NCBI GenBank assembly: GCA_030848545.1
Contig: JAVDCA010000037.1
Span: forward strand, 1 to 49,842
Source of the DNA: Astrobacterium formosum
GTDB lineage: Bacteria > Pseudomonadota > Alphaproteobacteria > Rhizobiales > Xanthobacteraceae
Direction of reading: 5' to 3'
DNA: 49,842 nt
Each line of letters opens with the position of its first letter. Positions within the stretch are counted from its first letter, which is position 1. Position numbers and translations under genes: made by a program. Positions 25,273 to 35,130 of the stretch are shown piece after piece. The notes beneath the pieces were generated by a model that worked only from the letters and a program-made list of their open reading frames with translations, ran no database searches and had not been told where the DNA came from.

Positions 25273-25440
25273 TCACAGCGGCCGGTTGAACACGGCCGGC
25301 CCCAGCTTGACGATGGTGAGGACGAAGAACATCACCGCCATGGCGGCGAGCGCGAGCGCCGTCGCCACCGATCGGGCGCGCCGCCGGCGCTTCTCCTCTT
25401 CGGTGAGCACGATGCCGTCATTGTCGTGAACCATGGTCAT
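25273..25440 (-). CDS. Small single-helix membrane protein of the oxidase operon (CoxF-like)
   Basis: 55 residues: a charged N-terminus with [11 protein letters not shown], then one hydrophobic segment ([20 protein letters not shown]) and a short [11 protein letters not shown] tail. It sits between ctaB and ctaG with 8- and 16-bp gaps. A short protein of this design is usual at this position in Hyphomicrobiales and is often labelled CoxF or hypothetical. A role in oxidase assembly is inferred from position only. Confidence 0.75.
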   Translation of the reverse strand: MTMVHDNDGIVLTEEEKRRRRARSVATALALAAMAVMFFVLTIVKLGPAVFNRPL

Positions 25441-25448
25441 AGGGCCGC

Positions 25449-26420
25449 TCACATCAGATTGCCGAACATCGGCAGCCGGCCGTCGACCAGACGGGCGGCG
25501 AACACCACGAACAGGTAGAGGACCGAGAAGGCGAACAGGCGCTTGGCCGCAGCCTCGCCGGCGATGCCGTCGGTACGCCGCACCGCCACCGCGAGCATGA
25601 GCATGACGGCGCCGCCGATGCCGGCGACGACGCCGTAGACCGCGCTCGCATAGCCGAGGAGCCACGGGGCGGCGCCGAGCGGCGCCAGCAGCACCGAATA
25701 GAGGAGGATCTGCCGGCGCGTCTCGGCGAGGCCGGCCACCACCGGCAACATCGGGATGCCGGCACGTTCGTAATCGCCGGCACGCCACAGGGCGAGCGCC
25801 CAGAAGTGCGGCGGCGTCCAGAAGAAGATGATGAGGAACAGAACGATCGACTCGACGCCGACCCCGCCCGTCGCCGCCGCCCAGCCGACCATGGGCGGGA
25901 AAGCGCCGGCGGCGCCGCCGATGACGATGTTCTGCGGCGTCGCCCGCTTGAGCCACATCGTATAGACGACAACGTAGAAGAAGATCGTGAAGGCCAACAG
26001 GCCGGCCGCGACCCAGTTGGCGGCGAGCCCGAGCACCGCGACCGAACCGACCGCCAGCGTCATCCCGAAGGCGAGCGCCTCGCCGGGCAGGATGCGGCCG
26101 CGCGGCACCGGCCGCGTGCGGGTGCGCGCCATCACCGCGTCGATGTCGGCATCGTACCACATGTTGAGCGCGCCGGCGGCGCCGGCTCCCACCGCGATGC
26201 ATAAGAGCGAGATGAAGCCGAGCACCGGATGAATGTCGGCCGGCGCCACCGCGAGCCCGACCAGGGCGGTGAACACCACGAGCGACATCACCCGCGGCTT
26301 CATCAGGGCGATGAAATCGGACACCTCGGCGGTCCCGCCGACGACGCGCACGCCATCCAGGCGCGTCGTGACGGAGCGCGTCGTGACGGAGAGTTCGGCC
26401 GGTTCGCTGACGAAGGACAT
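25449..26420 (-). CDS. ctaB: Protoheme IX farnesyltransferase (heme O synthase)
   Basis: 323 residues with about nine membrane helices. UbiA-superfamily allyl-diphosphate motifs are present: the first Asp-rich segment in [21 protein letters not shown] and the second in [37 protein letters not shown] is the standard first helix. It farnesylates heme B to heme O, the first step toward heme A for the aa3 oxidase. The start at 26420 follows the end of ctaD by 25 bp. Confidence 0.96.
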   Translation of the reverse strand: MSFVSEPAELSVTTRSVTTRLDGVRVVGGTAEVSDFIALMKPRVMSLVVFTALVGLAVAPADIHPVLGFISLLCIAVGAGAAGALNMWYDADIDAVMARTRTRPVPRGRILPGEALAFGMTLAVGSVAVLGLAANWVAAGLLAFTIFFYVVVYTMWLKRATPQNIVIGGAAGAFPPMVGWAAATGGVGVESIVLFLIIFFWTPPHFWALALWRAGDYERAGIPMLPVVAGLAETRRQILLYSVLLAPLGAAPWLLGYASAVYGVVAGIGGAVMLMLAVAVRRTDGIAGEAAAKRLFAFSVLYLFVVFAARLVDGRLPMFGNLM

Positions 26421-26445
26421 GGCGTCTCGACTTTCACGGCTGCCG

Positions 26446-28988
<2,543 letters not shown>

Positions 28989-29437
28989 CGTCGTCGTCGC
29001 TCCTCAGACGGATGGTCGGCCGCAGCCAGTCGCTCGCGCTTCTCGCGCCCACGGAAAGGTCCGGCACTCGGGACGGTCCACTCCCTGGATCGGCGCGATC
29101 CTTGTTCGAGCTCCGGCACGGCTTACGGCCGTTGCCGGGCTCCGGTTCCCGCGGCGCGACGGGGGTATGCGCAGCCGGCGGTTCCTGGCCTTTTCTCAAA
29201 TCACAATTCGCACGCACCCGCAATGTGCCTGATGGTAGTACTACAGACGATCGCTAAATCGTCATCGCGGCCATTCTGCAACCCTCGTCTGTGACTCGCG
29301 GATTCGGCCACCCGTCCTTGACAGAGCGACACCGGAATGTAGGTGAGGACGACCGAAATGGCGCCGGCCGGCGATTCGCCGGCCGTTGGGCGGAGCGACT
29401 CACCACGGGGGTCCCGCCGGCCGACGAGGATGAAACG
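28989..29437. promoter_or_regulatory. Divergent control region between ctaC and the IalB-like gene
   Basis: No gene is supported here. The 29190-29290 part is less GC-rich than its surroundings and holds the perfect palindrome GTAGTACTAC (29235-29244). This is the most likely zone for the divergent promoters of the oxidase operon and the IalB-like gene. I cannot assign a regulator. Confidence 0.4.
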
Positions 29438-29965
29438 ATGAAGCAACCGGAACAGCCCATCCGCACCTGGACCGCGGCGGCCATCCTCGGCGTCGGCATG
29501 GCGGTCCTGTCGGCCGGCCCGGACACGGCCTGGGCGCAAGGGGCCGTCAAGTCGGTCCACCAGGACTGGCAGATCCGCTGCGAAACGCCCCCCGGAGCGC
29601 AGAGCGAGCAATGCGCCCTGTTCCAGAGCGTGGTCGCGGAAGACCGCGCCAATGTCGGCATCACCGTGCTGGTGCTCAAGACCGCCGACCAGAAGACCCG
29701 CCTGATGCGCGTCCAGGCGCCGCTGGGCGTGCTGTTGCCCGCCGGCCTCGGCCTCAAGGTCGACAATGCGGATGTGGGCCGCGCCGGCTTCGTGCGCTGC
29801 CTGCCGCGGGGCTGCTATGCCGAAGTCGTCATGGACGACAACCTGATCAAGCAGCTGCGTACCGGGCAGACCGCCACTTTCTTCATTTTCCAGACCCCCG
29901 AGGAGGGCATCGGCTTCCCGTTGAGCCTCAAGGGTTTCGGCGAGGGCTACGACAAATTGCCGTGA
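29438..29965 (+). CDS. IalB-like (invasion-associated locus B) exported protein
   Basis: 175 residues from the ATG at 29438 with GAGGA upstream. A signal peptide ends AWA-QG near residue 34. The mature domain matches the IalB family: HQDWQIRCETPPG, EQCALFQSV, the central VLVLKTADQKTRLMRVQAPLGVLLPAGLGL, then GRAGFVRCLPRGCYAEVVMDD and PLSLKGFGEGYDKL. The four cysteines (RCETP, QCALF, RCLP, GCYA) suggest two disulfides. Despite the name, relatives are widespread in free-living alphaproteobacteria. The molecular role is unknown. Confidence 0.9.
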   Translation: MKQPEQPIRTWTAAAILGVGMAVLSAGPDTAWAQGAVKSVHQDWQIRCETPPGAQSEQCALFQSVVAEDRANVGITVLVLKTADQKTRLMRVQAPLGVLLPAGLGLKVDNADVGRAGFVRCLPRGCYAEVVMDDNLIKQLRTGQTATFFIFQTPEEGIGFPLSLKGFGEGYDKLP

Positions 29966-30071
29966 TGTGGCGGCCAGGCCGATCGGCGAACGGCCTCGCA
30001 TTGGCCGAAAGACGACATATCTGCGTCAGGATCGCTTCTTGAACCCCGACGCCTGCCCGCGGAGCCGCTTC

Positions 30072-31493
30072 ATGACCGTTCCCGCCTCCCTCCTCGACCG
30101 CGCCGGCCTCGACCGCGCCCGGGTCGGCAATCTCATCGCCCGCGGCCTCGACGGCGCCGACGACGGCGAGCTCTATCTCGAATACCGCCAGTCCGAGATG
30201 CTGTTGTTCGACAACGGCCGCCTCAAGCAGGCGACCTACGATACCTCGCAGGGGTTCGGACTGCGCGCCGTCAAGGACGAGGCGGTCGGCTATGCGCACG
30301 CCACCGACCTCTCGGAGGAGGCCATCGCCCGCGCCGCCGACGCGGTCCGTGCCGTCAAGGGCGGCTATTCGGGCCGCTACGCCGACGCGCCGGTGCGCAC
30401 CAACCGCCGTCTTTATGGCGAGGACAACCCGCTCCTCGCTCCCGCCTTCGAGGACAAGGTCAAGCTCCTCGAGGAGATCAACGCCTATGCGCGCGCCCGC
30501 GACCCCAAGGTCCGCCAGGTGACCGCGAGCGTTGCCGCCTCCTGGCAGGTGGTCGAGATCCTGCGCGCCGACGGCGAGATCTATCGCGACGTGCGGCCGC
30601 TCGTTCGCCTCAACGTCTCGGTGGTCGCCGGCGACGGCGACCGCCAGGAAAGCGGCAGCCACGGCTTCGGGGGCCGCGAGACTTTTGCGCGCTTCATCAC
30701 CGCCGAGGCGTGGCGCGGCGCCGTCGACGACGCCATCCGCCAGGCACTCGTGAATCTCGACGCCGTGCCGGCGCCGGCCGGCGAGATGGACGTGGTTTTG
30801 GGCCCGGGCTGGCCGGGCGTGATGCTGCACGAGGCGGTCGGCCACGGCCTGGAAGGCGACTTCAACCGCAAGCAGACCTCGGCCTTCGCCGGCCTGATGG
30901 GACAAAAGGTCGCCGCCCCCGGCGTCACCGTCGTCGACGACGGCACCATCGGGCAGCGGCGCGGCTCGCTGTCCATCGACGACGAGGGCACACCGACCAA
31001 CCGCACCGTCCTCATCGATGACGGCGTCCTCGTCGGCTACATGCAGGACCGCCAGAACGCCCGCCTGATGGGCATGAAGCCGACCGGCAACGGCCGGCGC
31101 GAAAGCCACGCCCATGTGCCCATGCCGCGCATGACCAACACCTACATGCTGGCCGGCAACCACGCCCCGGGCGAGATCATCGCCTCGGTCAAGAACGGCC
31201 TCTACGCCGTCAATTTCGGCGGCGGCCAGGTGGACATCACCTCGGGCAAATACGTCTTCCAGTGCACCGAGGCCTATCTGATCGAGGACGGCCGTGTCGG
31301 CGCCCCGGTCAAGGGCGCCATGCTGATCGGCAACGGCCCGACCGACCTCCACCGCATCAGCATGATCGGCAACGACCTCGCCCTCGACCAGGGCATCGGG
31401 ACGTGCGGGAAGAATGGGCAAGGGGTGCCGGTCGGGGTGGGGCAGCCGACCTTGCGGATGGATCGGATTACGGTCGGGGGGACTGGCAATTGA
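30072..31493 (+). CDS. tldD: Metalloprotease TldD
   Basis: 473 residues, the normal TldD length. The zinc-binding segment is LHEAVGHGLEGDFNRK (HExxxH), and a distal Cys ligand candidate lies in YVFQCTEAYLIEDG. Early markers are ELYLEYRQSEMLLFDNGRLK and SQGFGLRAV. Partnered TldD/TldE proteases trim unfolded peptides, as in microcin B17 and CcdA processing in enterobacteria. No tldE homologue is in this window. The start at 30072 excludes an upstream extension with no homology. Confidence 0.95.
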   Translation: MTVPASLLDRAGLDRARVGNLIARGLDGADDGELYLEYRQSEMLLFDNGRLKQATYDTSQGFGLRAVKDEAVGYAHATDLSEEAIARAADAVRAVKGGYSGRYADAPVRTNRRLYGEDNPLLAPAFEDKVKLLEEINAYARARDPKVRQVTASVAASWQVVEILRADGEIYRDVRPLVRLNVSVVAGDGDRQESGSHGFGGRETFARFITAEAWRGAVDDAIRQALVNLDAVPAPAGEMDVVLGPGWPGVMLHEAVGHGLEGDFNRKQTSAFAGLMGQKVAAPGVTVVDDGTIGQRRGSLSIDDEGTPTNRTVLIDDGVLVGYMQDRQNARLMGMKPTGNGRRESHAHVPMPRMTNTYMLAGNHAPGEIIASVKNGLYAVNFGGGQVDITSGKYVFQCTEAYLIEDGRVGAPVKGAMLIGNGPTDLHRISMIGNDLALDQGIGTCGKNGQGVPVGVGQPTLRMDRITVGGTGN

Positions 31494-31522
31494 TCCGGCG
31501 GCGAAAGCGGCGGCTGGGATTT

Positions 31523-31607
31523 CGTAGGATGGGTTGAGCGCAGCGAAACCCATAAATTGATTGTCATTGTAAAATGATGGGTTTCGCGTTGCTCAACCCA
31601 TCCTACG
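31523..31607. repeat. Hairpin repeat of the GTAGGATGGGTT type
   Basis: The left arm CGTAGGATGGGTTGAGCG... and right arm ...CTCAACCCATCCTACG are nearly perfect complements of about 31 bp around a 23-bp AT-rich loop. The element lies 30 bp after tldD and could act as an mRNA 3' end, but it is a recognised dispersed repeat type in proteobacteria. Confidence 0.75.
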
Positions 31608-31674
31608 CGCTGCGTCGCAGGGCAATGCCGCTCCCGCTACGAGCCGACGCCTCGCCGAACGCACCCACGTCAGA

Positions 31675-31817
31675 CCTCATGGTGAGGAGCGCGGCGATAG
31701 CGGCGCGTCTCGAACCATGCGGCCAGCGCGCTCTCGACTCGGTCGAGGCCGTTCGGCTCGGCGCGTCCGGGGCCACATCCTTCGAGACGCCGCCTTCGGC
31801 GGCTCCTCAGGATGAGG
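31675..31817. repeat. Inverted-repeat element (copy B)
   Basis: The outer arms are CCTCATGGTGAGGAGC and GCTCCTCAGGATGAGG (14 of 16 complementary). Inner arms are GCGGCGCGTCTCGAACCATG and the complement CACATCCTTCGAGACGCCGC. It carries no open frame with family motifs, so it would be non-autonomous. Confidence 0.8.
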
Positions 31818-31852
31818 AGAGAGGGTGTGCCGGCCCTCAATACGAGCGACGT

Positions 31853-31949
31853 TTAAAACATCTCGCTCAAATCGCGCCTGCCATCCACGATGCTGACCAC
31901 TTCGACCCAATCGACCGGACCGTCATCGTTGTCGGGATGCGTCTCGTAG
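31853..31949 (-). pseudogene. ParE toxin 3' fragment (duplicate of the parE end)
   Basis: The minus strand reads LYETHPDNDDGPVDWVEVVS then IVDGRRDLSEMF and a stop. This is nearly the same as residues of the intact ParE at 32721-33062, with about 90 percent nucleotide identity over roughly 95 bp. The match ends where a GTAGCC-type repeat begins. Only the last third of the toxin gene remains, so it is inactive. Confidence 0.85.
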
Positions 31950-31955
31950 AGCAAG

Positions 31956-32048
31956 CGTAGCCTGGATTGAGCGGCAGCGAAATCCGGGGCTCTCTGGAGC
32001 AGGGGCAATGCCGCTCCCGCATTTCGCTGCCGCTCAATGCGGGCTACG
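31956..32048. repeat. Hairpin repeat of the GTAGCCTGGATTGAGCG type
   Basis: The left arm CGTAGCCTGGATTGAGCGGC and right arm GCCGCTCAATGCGGGCTACG pair over about 30 bp. A left-arm-only relative occurs at 33410-33430. Confidence 0.75.
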
Positions 32049-32080
32049 AACTGCGCCTCGTCGCGCGCGCCCACGTCGAA

Positions 32081-32224
32081 CCTCATGGTGAGGAGCGCCG
32101 CGACAGCGGCGCGTCTCGAACCATGCGGCCAGCGCGCCTTCGGCTCGATCGAGGACGTTCGCCCCGGCGCGTGTGCGGGCCACATCCTTCGAGACGCCGC
32201 CTTCGGCGGCTCCTCAGGATGAGG
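32081..32224. repeat. Inverted-repeat element (copy C)
   Basis: Same arms and inner blocks as copy B: CCTCATGGTGAGGAGC at the left and GCTCCTCAGGATGAGG at the right. It ends 30 bp from the hicA stop. Confidence 0.8.
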
Positions 32225-32253
32225 AGAGAGTGTGTGATCCGGGCTCCGCTCGC

Positions 32254-32466
32254 TTACAAATCGTCGGCGCTCAAGCCCGTGTGCTTGGCGATGCGGGCGA
32301 GCATGCGCGGGCCGATTTCGTCGCCGTCGTGAAAAGCGAAGACGAAATCCGGCCAACCCAGCCGCTGCAAGGTGCGATGCGATCCGCTCTGCCGTTTGAT
32401 GGTCCAGCCAATCCGCAGCAGCGCCGCCAACACGCGGGGCGCTTTGGTGGCCGGCCAGCGGCTCAT
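32254..32466 (-). CDS. hicA: HicA-family toxin
   Basis: 70 residues. The double-stranded-RNA-binding-like HicA fold is visible: LAALLRIGWTIKRQSGSHRTL carries the catalytic His (GSHR), followed by FVFAFHDGDEIGPRMLARIAKHTGL. HicA toxins cleave mRNA. The ATG overlaps the hicB stop by 4 bp, so toxin translation is coupled to the antitoxin. The gene order hicB then hicA is the less common but well-known arrangement. Confidence 0.9.
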   Translation of the reverse strand: MSRWPATKAPRVLAALLRIGWTIKRQSGSHRTLQRLGWPDFVFAFHDGDEIGPRMLARIAKHTGLSADDL

Positions 32467-32666
32467 GCCAGTTGGAACATGCCGGCGAGCTCGTCTGGCA
32501 GCGCTTCGCCGTTCTCGACCCGCTCGGCAATGACCCGAAGCGCCAGCGCCGTCGCCTTGGCGCGCGCCTCGGCGTCGGTCGCGCCATAGCCCAGCACGCC
32601 CGGCAATGCCGGCACTTCCGCCAGCCAGCGGCCGTCGTCCTCGCGCTCGATCTCGATGCACAACAT
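32463..32666 (-). CDS. hicB: HicB-family antitoxin
   Basis: 67 residues from the ATG at 32666. A TTG at 32702 would add 12 residues. The partial RNase H-like HicB fold is seen as MLCIEIEREDDGRWLAEVPA followed by LPGVLGYGATDAEARAKATALALRVIAERVENGE. There is no C-terminal DNA-binding domain, so this is the short HicB type. It neutralises HicA encoded immediately downstream. Confidence 0.88.
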   Translation of the reverse strand: MLCIEIEREDDGRWLAEVPALPGVLGYGATDAEARAKATALALRVIAERVENGEALPDELAGMFQLA

Positions 32667-32720
32667 GGGTGGGAAGGTAATGCGGCGGCACGGTTTGAAC
32701 AAGCGCGGAGGGCGGATTGC

Positions 32721-33062
32721 CTAAGGCATAATCCGCCTCTCCGACAAAAACGCCAAAAATATCTCGCTCAAATCGCGCCTGCCATCGACGATGCTGACCA
32801 CTTCGACCCAGTCGATCGGACCGTCATCTCTGTCGGGATGGGTCTCGTAGAGCACCAGATAATGCCCCTCGACCAGCATGCGCGCCGTCGGCCGGATGTC
32901 CGGCCGGCGCGAGCCGAGCCGTGGGTGCAGGGCGAGAAGGTCGAGCTTGTCGCTGATGGCGGAAAGGATGCGGTCGGCGGCGGGCTCGTTTTCCTCCGCG
33001 ATGGCGCGCCAGATCGATCTGAGTTCGTCCTCGGCCCGGCGGGTGAGGACGACGCGCGTCAC
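32721..33062 (-). CDS. parE: RelE/ParE-family toxin
   Basis: 113 residues from a GTG start at 33062 that overlaps the antitoxin stop (GTGA). ParE features: VVLTRRAEDELRSIWRAIAEENEPAADRILSAI, LALHPRLGSRRPDI and the C-terminal VLYETHPDRDDGPIDWVEVV with IVDGRRDLSEIF. ParE members poison DNA gyrase, and RelE members cleave ribosome-bound mRNA. The context with a ribbon-helix-helix antitoxin favours ParE. Its 3' third is duplicated at 31853-31949. Confidence 0.9.
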   Translation of the reverse strand: MTRVVLTRRAEDELRSIWRAIAEENEPAADRILSAISDKLDLLALHPRLGSRRPDIRPTARMLVEGHYLVLYETHPDRDDGPIDWVEVVSIVDGRRDLSEIFLAFLSERRIMP

Positions 33063-33328
33063 CGGCGTTTTGCCTTCTTCGCTTTTTCCTCGGCGATCAG
33101 CGACTTGACGTCGACCTCGCCGGCGAGCCCGCTGGCCTTGCCCTCGTCCCAGCGCCGGCGCAACAGCTCGACGTCGCGGGCGCGCAATTCGCGGCGCGCC
33201 TCCCACAGGCGCAGGGCGTCGCGAAACACTTCGCTGGTCGACGAATACTCGCCGGCCTCGACGGCCGCGCGCACCCGGGCGGCCATGGGCTCGGGCAAGG
33301 CGATGGTGAGGCGTTCGGTGTCGGCCAC
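33059..33328 (-). CDS. parD: ParD-type ribbon-helix-helix antitoxin
   Basis: 89 residues from a GTG start at 33328 with GGAG five bases upstream. The N-terminal ribbon-helix-helix is TERLTIALPEPMAARVRAAV then EAGEYSSTSEVFRDALRLWEARR, the ParD/CopG consensus. The C-terminal half (LRARDVELLRRRWDEGKASG to KKAKRR) would wrap ParE. It probably autoregulates through the palindrome directly upstream. Confidence 0.9.
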   Translation of the reverse strand: MADTERLTIALPEPMAARVRAAVEAGEYSSTSEVFRDALRLWEARRELRARDVELLRRRWDEGKASGLAGEVDVKSLIAEEKAKKAKRR

Positions 33329-33337
33329 GGAGGCTCC

Positions 33338-33377
33338 GTTATGAACAAGTATGCTATTCTACATACTTATTCATAAC
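33338..33377. promoter_or_regulatory. Long inverted repeat, probable parDE operator/promoter
   Basis: GTTATGAACAAGTATG (33338-33353) and CATACTTATTCATAAC (33362-33377) match at 15 of 16 positions around an 8-bp spacer. The site is AT-rich and ends 9 bp upstream of the parD start. ParD proteins bind such palindromes to repress their own operon. A sigma factor -10-like AGAATA lies in the spacer on the minus strand. Confidence 0.75.
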
Positions 33378-33477
33378 GGGCAGAAAAGCAAGGCAGCGCC
33401 GACAGCAAGCGTAGCCCGGATTGAGCGGCAGAGACTGGGCAAGAATCATCGGCCTCGCCGAACGCACCCACGCCAAA

Positions 33478-33657
33478 CCTCATGGTGAGGAGCGCCGCGA
33501 CAGCGGCGCGTCTCGAACCATGTGGCCCCGGGCGCGCCAGACCGAATGTCCGCGAGCGAGCCGGCGCATGCGCGGGCCACATCCTTCGAGACGCCGCCGG
33601 AGCCTGCCATCGGGCCGCGCTTTGCGCGGACTCGTTGGGCGGCTCCTCAGGATGAGG
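33478..33657. repeat. Inverted-repeat element (copy D, with internal insertion)
   Basis: The same CCTCATGGTGAGGAGC and GCTCCTCAGGATGAGG ends as copies B and C, but about 35 bp longer because of extra sequence in the right inner arm (GGAGCCTGCCATCGGGCCGC...). It is preceded by the shared flank CTCGCCGAACGCACCCACG also seen before copy B. Confidence 0.75.
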
Positions 33658-33675
33658 AGAGAGCGCGTCGTGCGG

Positions 33676-33732
33676 TGAGCTCTCCCCCGGCCCGGCGGGT
33701 GGGGACGACGCAACAGCTCCACGTCGCGGGCA
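33676..33732 (-). pseudogene. parDE remnant with internal deletion
   Basis: A block like the parE 5' end (CGGCCCGGCGGGTGGGGACG, compare 33031-33053) is fused to a block like the middle of parD (CAACAGCTCCACGTCGCGGG, compare 33161-33181). About 100 bp between them are missing. The minus strand still reads ARDVELLRR, a ParD phrase. It marks a third, deleted copy of the module. Confidence 0.65.
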
Positions 33733-33832
33733 GGCCTCTCACTGGCGCAGGTCGCCCCGCTCATCATACCGCCGCGCCCGTCCAAAAGGCCGCACCTTCG
33801 CCCTCACGCAACCATCTTGCGCCGTTAGGGTG

Positions 33833-33954
33833 ATCAGAAGGCTATAAATTTCCTTAGCCTAAGTAACTTTAAACAATACTTGCCGGCACCATCGCGGAAA
33901 AGTCGTAGTTCGTCCGCACTGATTCCCTCTCGATCACCAAGAGAGAGGGATCTA
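33833..33954. promoter_or_regulatory. AT-rich promoter region of the RlpA-like gene
   Basis: A clear drop in GC content begins near 33838. It holds CTTAGCCTAAG (33853-33863, perfect arms around one base) and TTTAAACAATACTTGCC, followed by the ribosome site AGAGAGGGA before the GTG start. The island contrasts with the GC-rich surroundings. Confidence 0.45.
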
Positions 33955-34308
33955 GTGACTGGTAAAATTAACATCAACTTAGCTGTAGTTTTGACATGTC
34001 TGACCATGGCCGTCGGAACTTCTAGTTCTGCGCTCGCGCAGTCTGGAGTTGCTTCGGTCTACTCGGGGGGAAAGACCGCAAACGGCGAACGGGCCCATGC
34101 CCATGGCATGACCGCCGCCCATCGCACCCTGCCCTTCGGAACCATGGTGCGGGTGACCCACCGCAAAAGCGGCAAGTCGGTGGTGGTTCGCATCAATGAT
34201 CGCGGCCCGTTCATCCGCGGCCGCGTCATCGATCTGACCCCGGCGGCAGCGCGGGCGCTCGGCTTCAACGGCCTGGCTCCCGTCCACCTGGCGGTGGTCG
34301 GCGGCTGA
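33955..34308 (+). CDS. Short RlpA-like double-psi beta-barrel exported protein
   Basis: 117 residues from a GTG preceded by AGAGGGA. A signal peptide (about 1-29, ending ALA-QS) leaves a mature domain that is almost only the double-psi beta-barrel: [40 protein letters not shown], and [20 protein letters not shown] with AAARALGF. The family's conserved His (AAHRTLP) and Asp (INDRGPF) are present, so lytic activity on naked-glycan peptidoglycan, as in RlpA, is possible. No SPOR domain is present. The first ~35 codons are AT-rich, the rest GC-rich. A strong terminator follows. Confidence 0.9.
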   Translation: MTGKININLAVVLTCLTMAVGTSSSALAQSGVASVYSGGKTANGERAHAHGMTAAHRTLPFGTMVRVTHRKSGKSVVVRINDRGPFIRGRVIDLTPAAARALGFNGLAPVHLAVVGG

Positions 34309-34338
34309 CGTTCGTCTGACATATCCAAGCTGAGGCCT

Positions 34339-34367
34339 GAGGGGGCGGCGCGAGCCGCCCTCTTTTT
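34339..34367 (+). terminator. Rho-independent terminator of the RlpA-like gene
   Basis: GAGGGGGCGGC, loop GCGA, GCCGCCCTC, then TTTTT. It begins 30 nt after the stop codon and is the clearest intrinsic terminator in the window. Confidence 0.9.
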
Positions 34368-34440
34368 CATTGGGCAGTACCAGCTTCACGTCACCCTGGA
34401 TGTGCGAACCGCTGTTCTGGCGCTCCGACGCCGCCGCGCC

Positions 34441-35025
34441 TCAGCGCACGACACCGGAAATGCAGCAGGGACGGCGCCGCGGCTGCTTGACCTTGTCCTT
34501 GAGAAAACAGTGCGCACCGGTGCCGCCATAACCCGGCCGCAGATAGGTCCAGGCGCGGCATTTGGCGTCGGCCTCGCAGGCGGTCTTGCAGGCGAGCCCG
34601 GTGGGGTCGGACGGCAATTCGAGATTGCGGTAGTCGCCACCGTTGCGGTCGATGGAATATTCCACCGTTCTCTTCTTGGGTTCGATGACGCCGGCGCCGC
34701 GCACCCCCGACACGCTGTCGACATTCTCGGTCCGCGACGGCACCTGGCTCTTGAGCCAGCAGATGGCGGCGCCGGACTCGTCCGGATAGGAAAACGCCCA
34801 GGCGCGGCAGCGCGCATCGCGCTCGCAGCGGGACGCGCACACGGCGGGGTCGCCGCTCTTCACCGGCGCGCTGGCGTAGTCGCCTCCCGGACGGTCATAG
34901 TGCACTTGGCCGGACGCCGGCCCGAACCCCAACACCAGGGCGGCCATGGCCAGGCCGGCGAGCCCCATCGTCGGTGACGATGCCCGGCAACGCGCCACGA
35001 TCCCGCGCAGCAGCAGCATGGTCAT
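34441..35025 (-). CDS. Exported protein with two PAN/Apple-like domains
   Basis: 194 residues. A hydrophobic signal (about 20-39) precedes two homologous repeats: residues 43-110 (YDRPGGDYASAPVKSGDPAVC...CERDARCRAWAFSYP...ICWLK) and 124-191 (IDRNGGDYRNLELPSDPTGLACKTACEADAKCRAWTYL...HCFLK). Each has the PAN_4 pattern of four cysteines (63/67/73/89 and 146/150/156/173) and the CRAW core. PAN domains bind proteins or carbohydrates, so this is a likely surface or periplasmic adhesion/binding protein. The ligand is unknown. Confidence 0.85.
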   Translation of the reverse strand: MTMLLLRGIVARCRASSPTMGLAGLAMAALVLGFGPASGQVHYDRPGGDYASAPVKSGDPAVCASRCERDARCRAWAFSYPDESGAAICWLKSQVPSRTENVDSVSGVRGAGVIEPKKRTVEYSIDRNGGDYRNLELPSDPTGLACKTACEADAKCRAWTYLRPGYGGTGAHCFLKDKVKQPRRRPCCISGVVR

Positions 35026-35130
35026 GCGAACCGGATCCCTTCACCCGCGATTGTGCCTGCCCCGGTCGTTCCGCTCCAGAGTGTCATTGTAGAGAAAGCC
35101 TGCGCCGGAGGCGAGGACGGCAACCGTTGT

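Noticed and set aside
31853-32587. Long minus-strand frame covering hicA/hicB and ending in the ParE fragment
   Set aside because: It joins a shadow of hicBA, a hairpin repeat and the ParE scrap; only the last ~33 codons have homology.
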